Shown here piece by piece: positions 5,536-5,948 of a stretch of DNA of 5,948 nt. The notes under the pieces were generated by a model. That model was not told where the DNA came from, searched no databases, and saw nothing but the letters and a program-made list of their open reading frames with translations. The position numbers and the translations under genes are program-made. Source of the DNA: Helicobacteraceae bacterium (GTDB lineage Bacteria; Campylobacterota; Campylobacteria; Campylobacterales; Sulfurimonadaceae); contig JALWKG010000102.1 of the NCBI GenBank assembly GCA_027081565.1, positions 1 through 5,948 on the forward strand. The letters are read 5' to 3'. Numbering within the stretch: position 1 is the stretch's first letter; every line of letters begins with the position of its first letter.

Positions 5536-5541
5536 ATTATA
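5536..5541 (-). promoter_or_regulatory. Predicted -10 box of the nudix gene
   Basis: On the minus strand a consensus TATAAT lies with only six bases (TCAGAC) between it and the ATG at 5529. Transcription would start at or within a base or two of the ATG, giving a leaderless mRNA, which fits the lack of a ribosome binding site. No -35 is visible. A small palindrome, TATCA-CTA-TGATA, lies upstream at 5567-5579 and might be a regulator site. Confidence 0.45.
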
Positions 5542-5600
5542 ACGTATCTGCTTAGGACACCTCTCCTATCACTATGATACGCTTAAGGCATAAGTTCTGT

Positions 5601-5618
5601 CCGTGTCTTTGAACACGG
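5601..5618 (-). terminator. Stem-loop between mgtE and nudix genes, weak terminator candidate
   Basis: CCGTGT (5601-5606) pairs with ACACGG (5613-5618) around a six-base loop, 37 bases beyond the mgtE stop. It is GC-rich for this region, but no U-run follows on either strand. It could be a weak or Rho-assisted terminator, or an mRNA 3'-end stabiliser. Confidence 0.25.
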
Positions 5619-5654
5619 TTGTAAAGCAAAAAGATTGAAGAGAAGAAGATGTTT

Positions 5655-5948
5655 CTAAACCAAGATCAGTGAAGCAAGTCCTAAAAAGCTTAGAAATCCA
5701 AAGACATCGGTTGCCGTTGTTAAGATCACTGTAGAGCCTACTGCAGGATCGATATTCATCCGCTTGAGCATCAATGGTATCAATGCGCCAAAGGCTCCTG
5801 CGATCATTAGATTTATCACCATAGCCATACCGATGACCAAGCCTAACTTTGGTATATCAAACCAGACATAGGCAACAATACCCATTAACACGGCAAAGAT
5901 CAGACCGTTAAGCAGAGAGACTATAAACTCTTTGAAAACAGCCTGCTT
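5655..5948 (-). CDS. mgtE: Magnesium transporter MgtE, C-terminal part (5' end off the window)
   Basis: The minus-strand frame is open from the right edge to a TAG at 5655-5657, giving 97 residues with no start in view; the frame upstream of the GTG at 5891 still reads MgtE sequence (KEFIVSLLNGLIFAV), so that codon is not a start. Three membrane segments are visible, with family signatures NGLIFAV, GLVIGMAMVINL, GAFGALIPLMLKR, the DPAVGSTVILTTATD stretch, and the terminal GFLSFLGLASLIL. MgtE is an inner-membrane homodimeric Mg2+ channel gated by cytoplasmic N and CBS domains, which lie outside this window. The Asp of TTATD corresponds to the conserved pore Asp in the last helix that selects Mg2+. 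The nudix gene follows 125 bases downstream with its own predicted -10, so the two are probably not strictly co-transcribed. Confidence 0.93.
   Translation of the reverse strand, partial: KQAVFKEFIVSLLNGLIFAVLMGIVAYVWFDIPKLGLVIGMAMVINLMIAGAFGALIPLMLKRMNIDPAVGSTVILTTATDVFGFLSFLGLASLILV

Overview
The window looks like chromosomal DNA of a Campylobacterota bacterium (Sulfurovum/Sulfurimonas-like). This is inferred from the moderately AT-rich composition, the extended -10 promoters without clear -35 boxes, the type of AAA/DUF4143 ATPase with an EVGG...KGFKQI tail, and an mgtE gene next to a nudix gene. No rRNA or tRNA gene is present to settle the taxonomy. The right third (about 4960-5948) is ordinary housekeeping sequence on the minus strand. 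The left four fifths is a decayed Rhs/YD-repeat locus carrying accessory genes.

Layout from left to right: (a) 1-100, an Rhs YD-repeat fragment entering from the left and broken abruptly at base 100. (b) 231-1769 (+), a HipA-family Ser/Thr kinase with an N-terminal winged helix (YjjJ/HipH-like architecture), preceded by four TTGCCGAAG-type repeats around its promoter and start. (c) About 1798-2631 (+), the C-terminal end of an Rhs core plus a glycine-rich variable tip; the reading frame is cut by an amber codon where the family has Trp. (d) 2631-3074 (+), a membrane-anchored or secreted Lcl/DUF1566-domain protein overlapping the Rhs stop by one base, in the position of an immunity gene. (e) 3086-3391 (+), a second Rhs YD-repeat fragment, 99/100 identical to (a) where they overlap. 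(f) 3388-4593 (-), an AAA/DUF4143 ATPase. (g) About 4759-4932 (+), a further Rhs core remnant with a 102-bp in-frame deletion. (h) 4963-5529 (-), a NUDT14-like nudix hydrolase. (i) 5655-5948 (-), the C-terminus of the magnesium transporter MgtE.

The simplest reading is two tandem Rhs copies, each split at nearly the same place in its core: copy 1 by the HipA-like gene, copy 2 by the ATPase gene. Copy 1 kept its tip and putative immunity gene. The 100-bp direct repeat would let recombination remove 3185 bp containing the kinase, tip and Lcl gene. The kinase and ATPase, although unrelated, share an identical 9-base extended -10 (TGATATACT). The nudix and mgtE genes look unrelated to the Rhs island.
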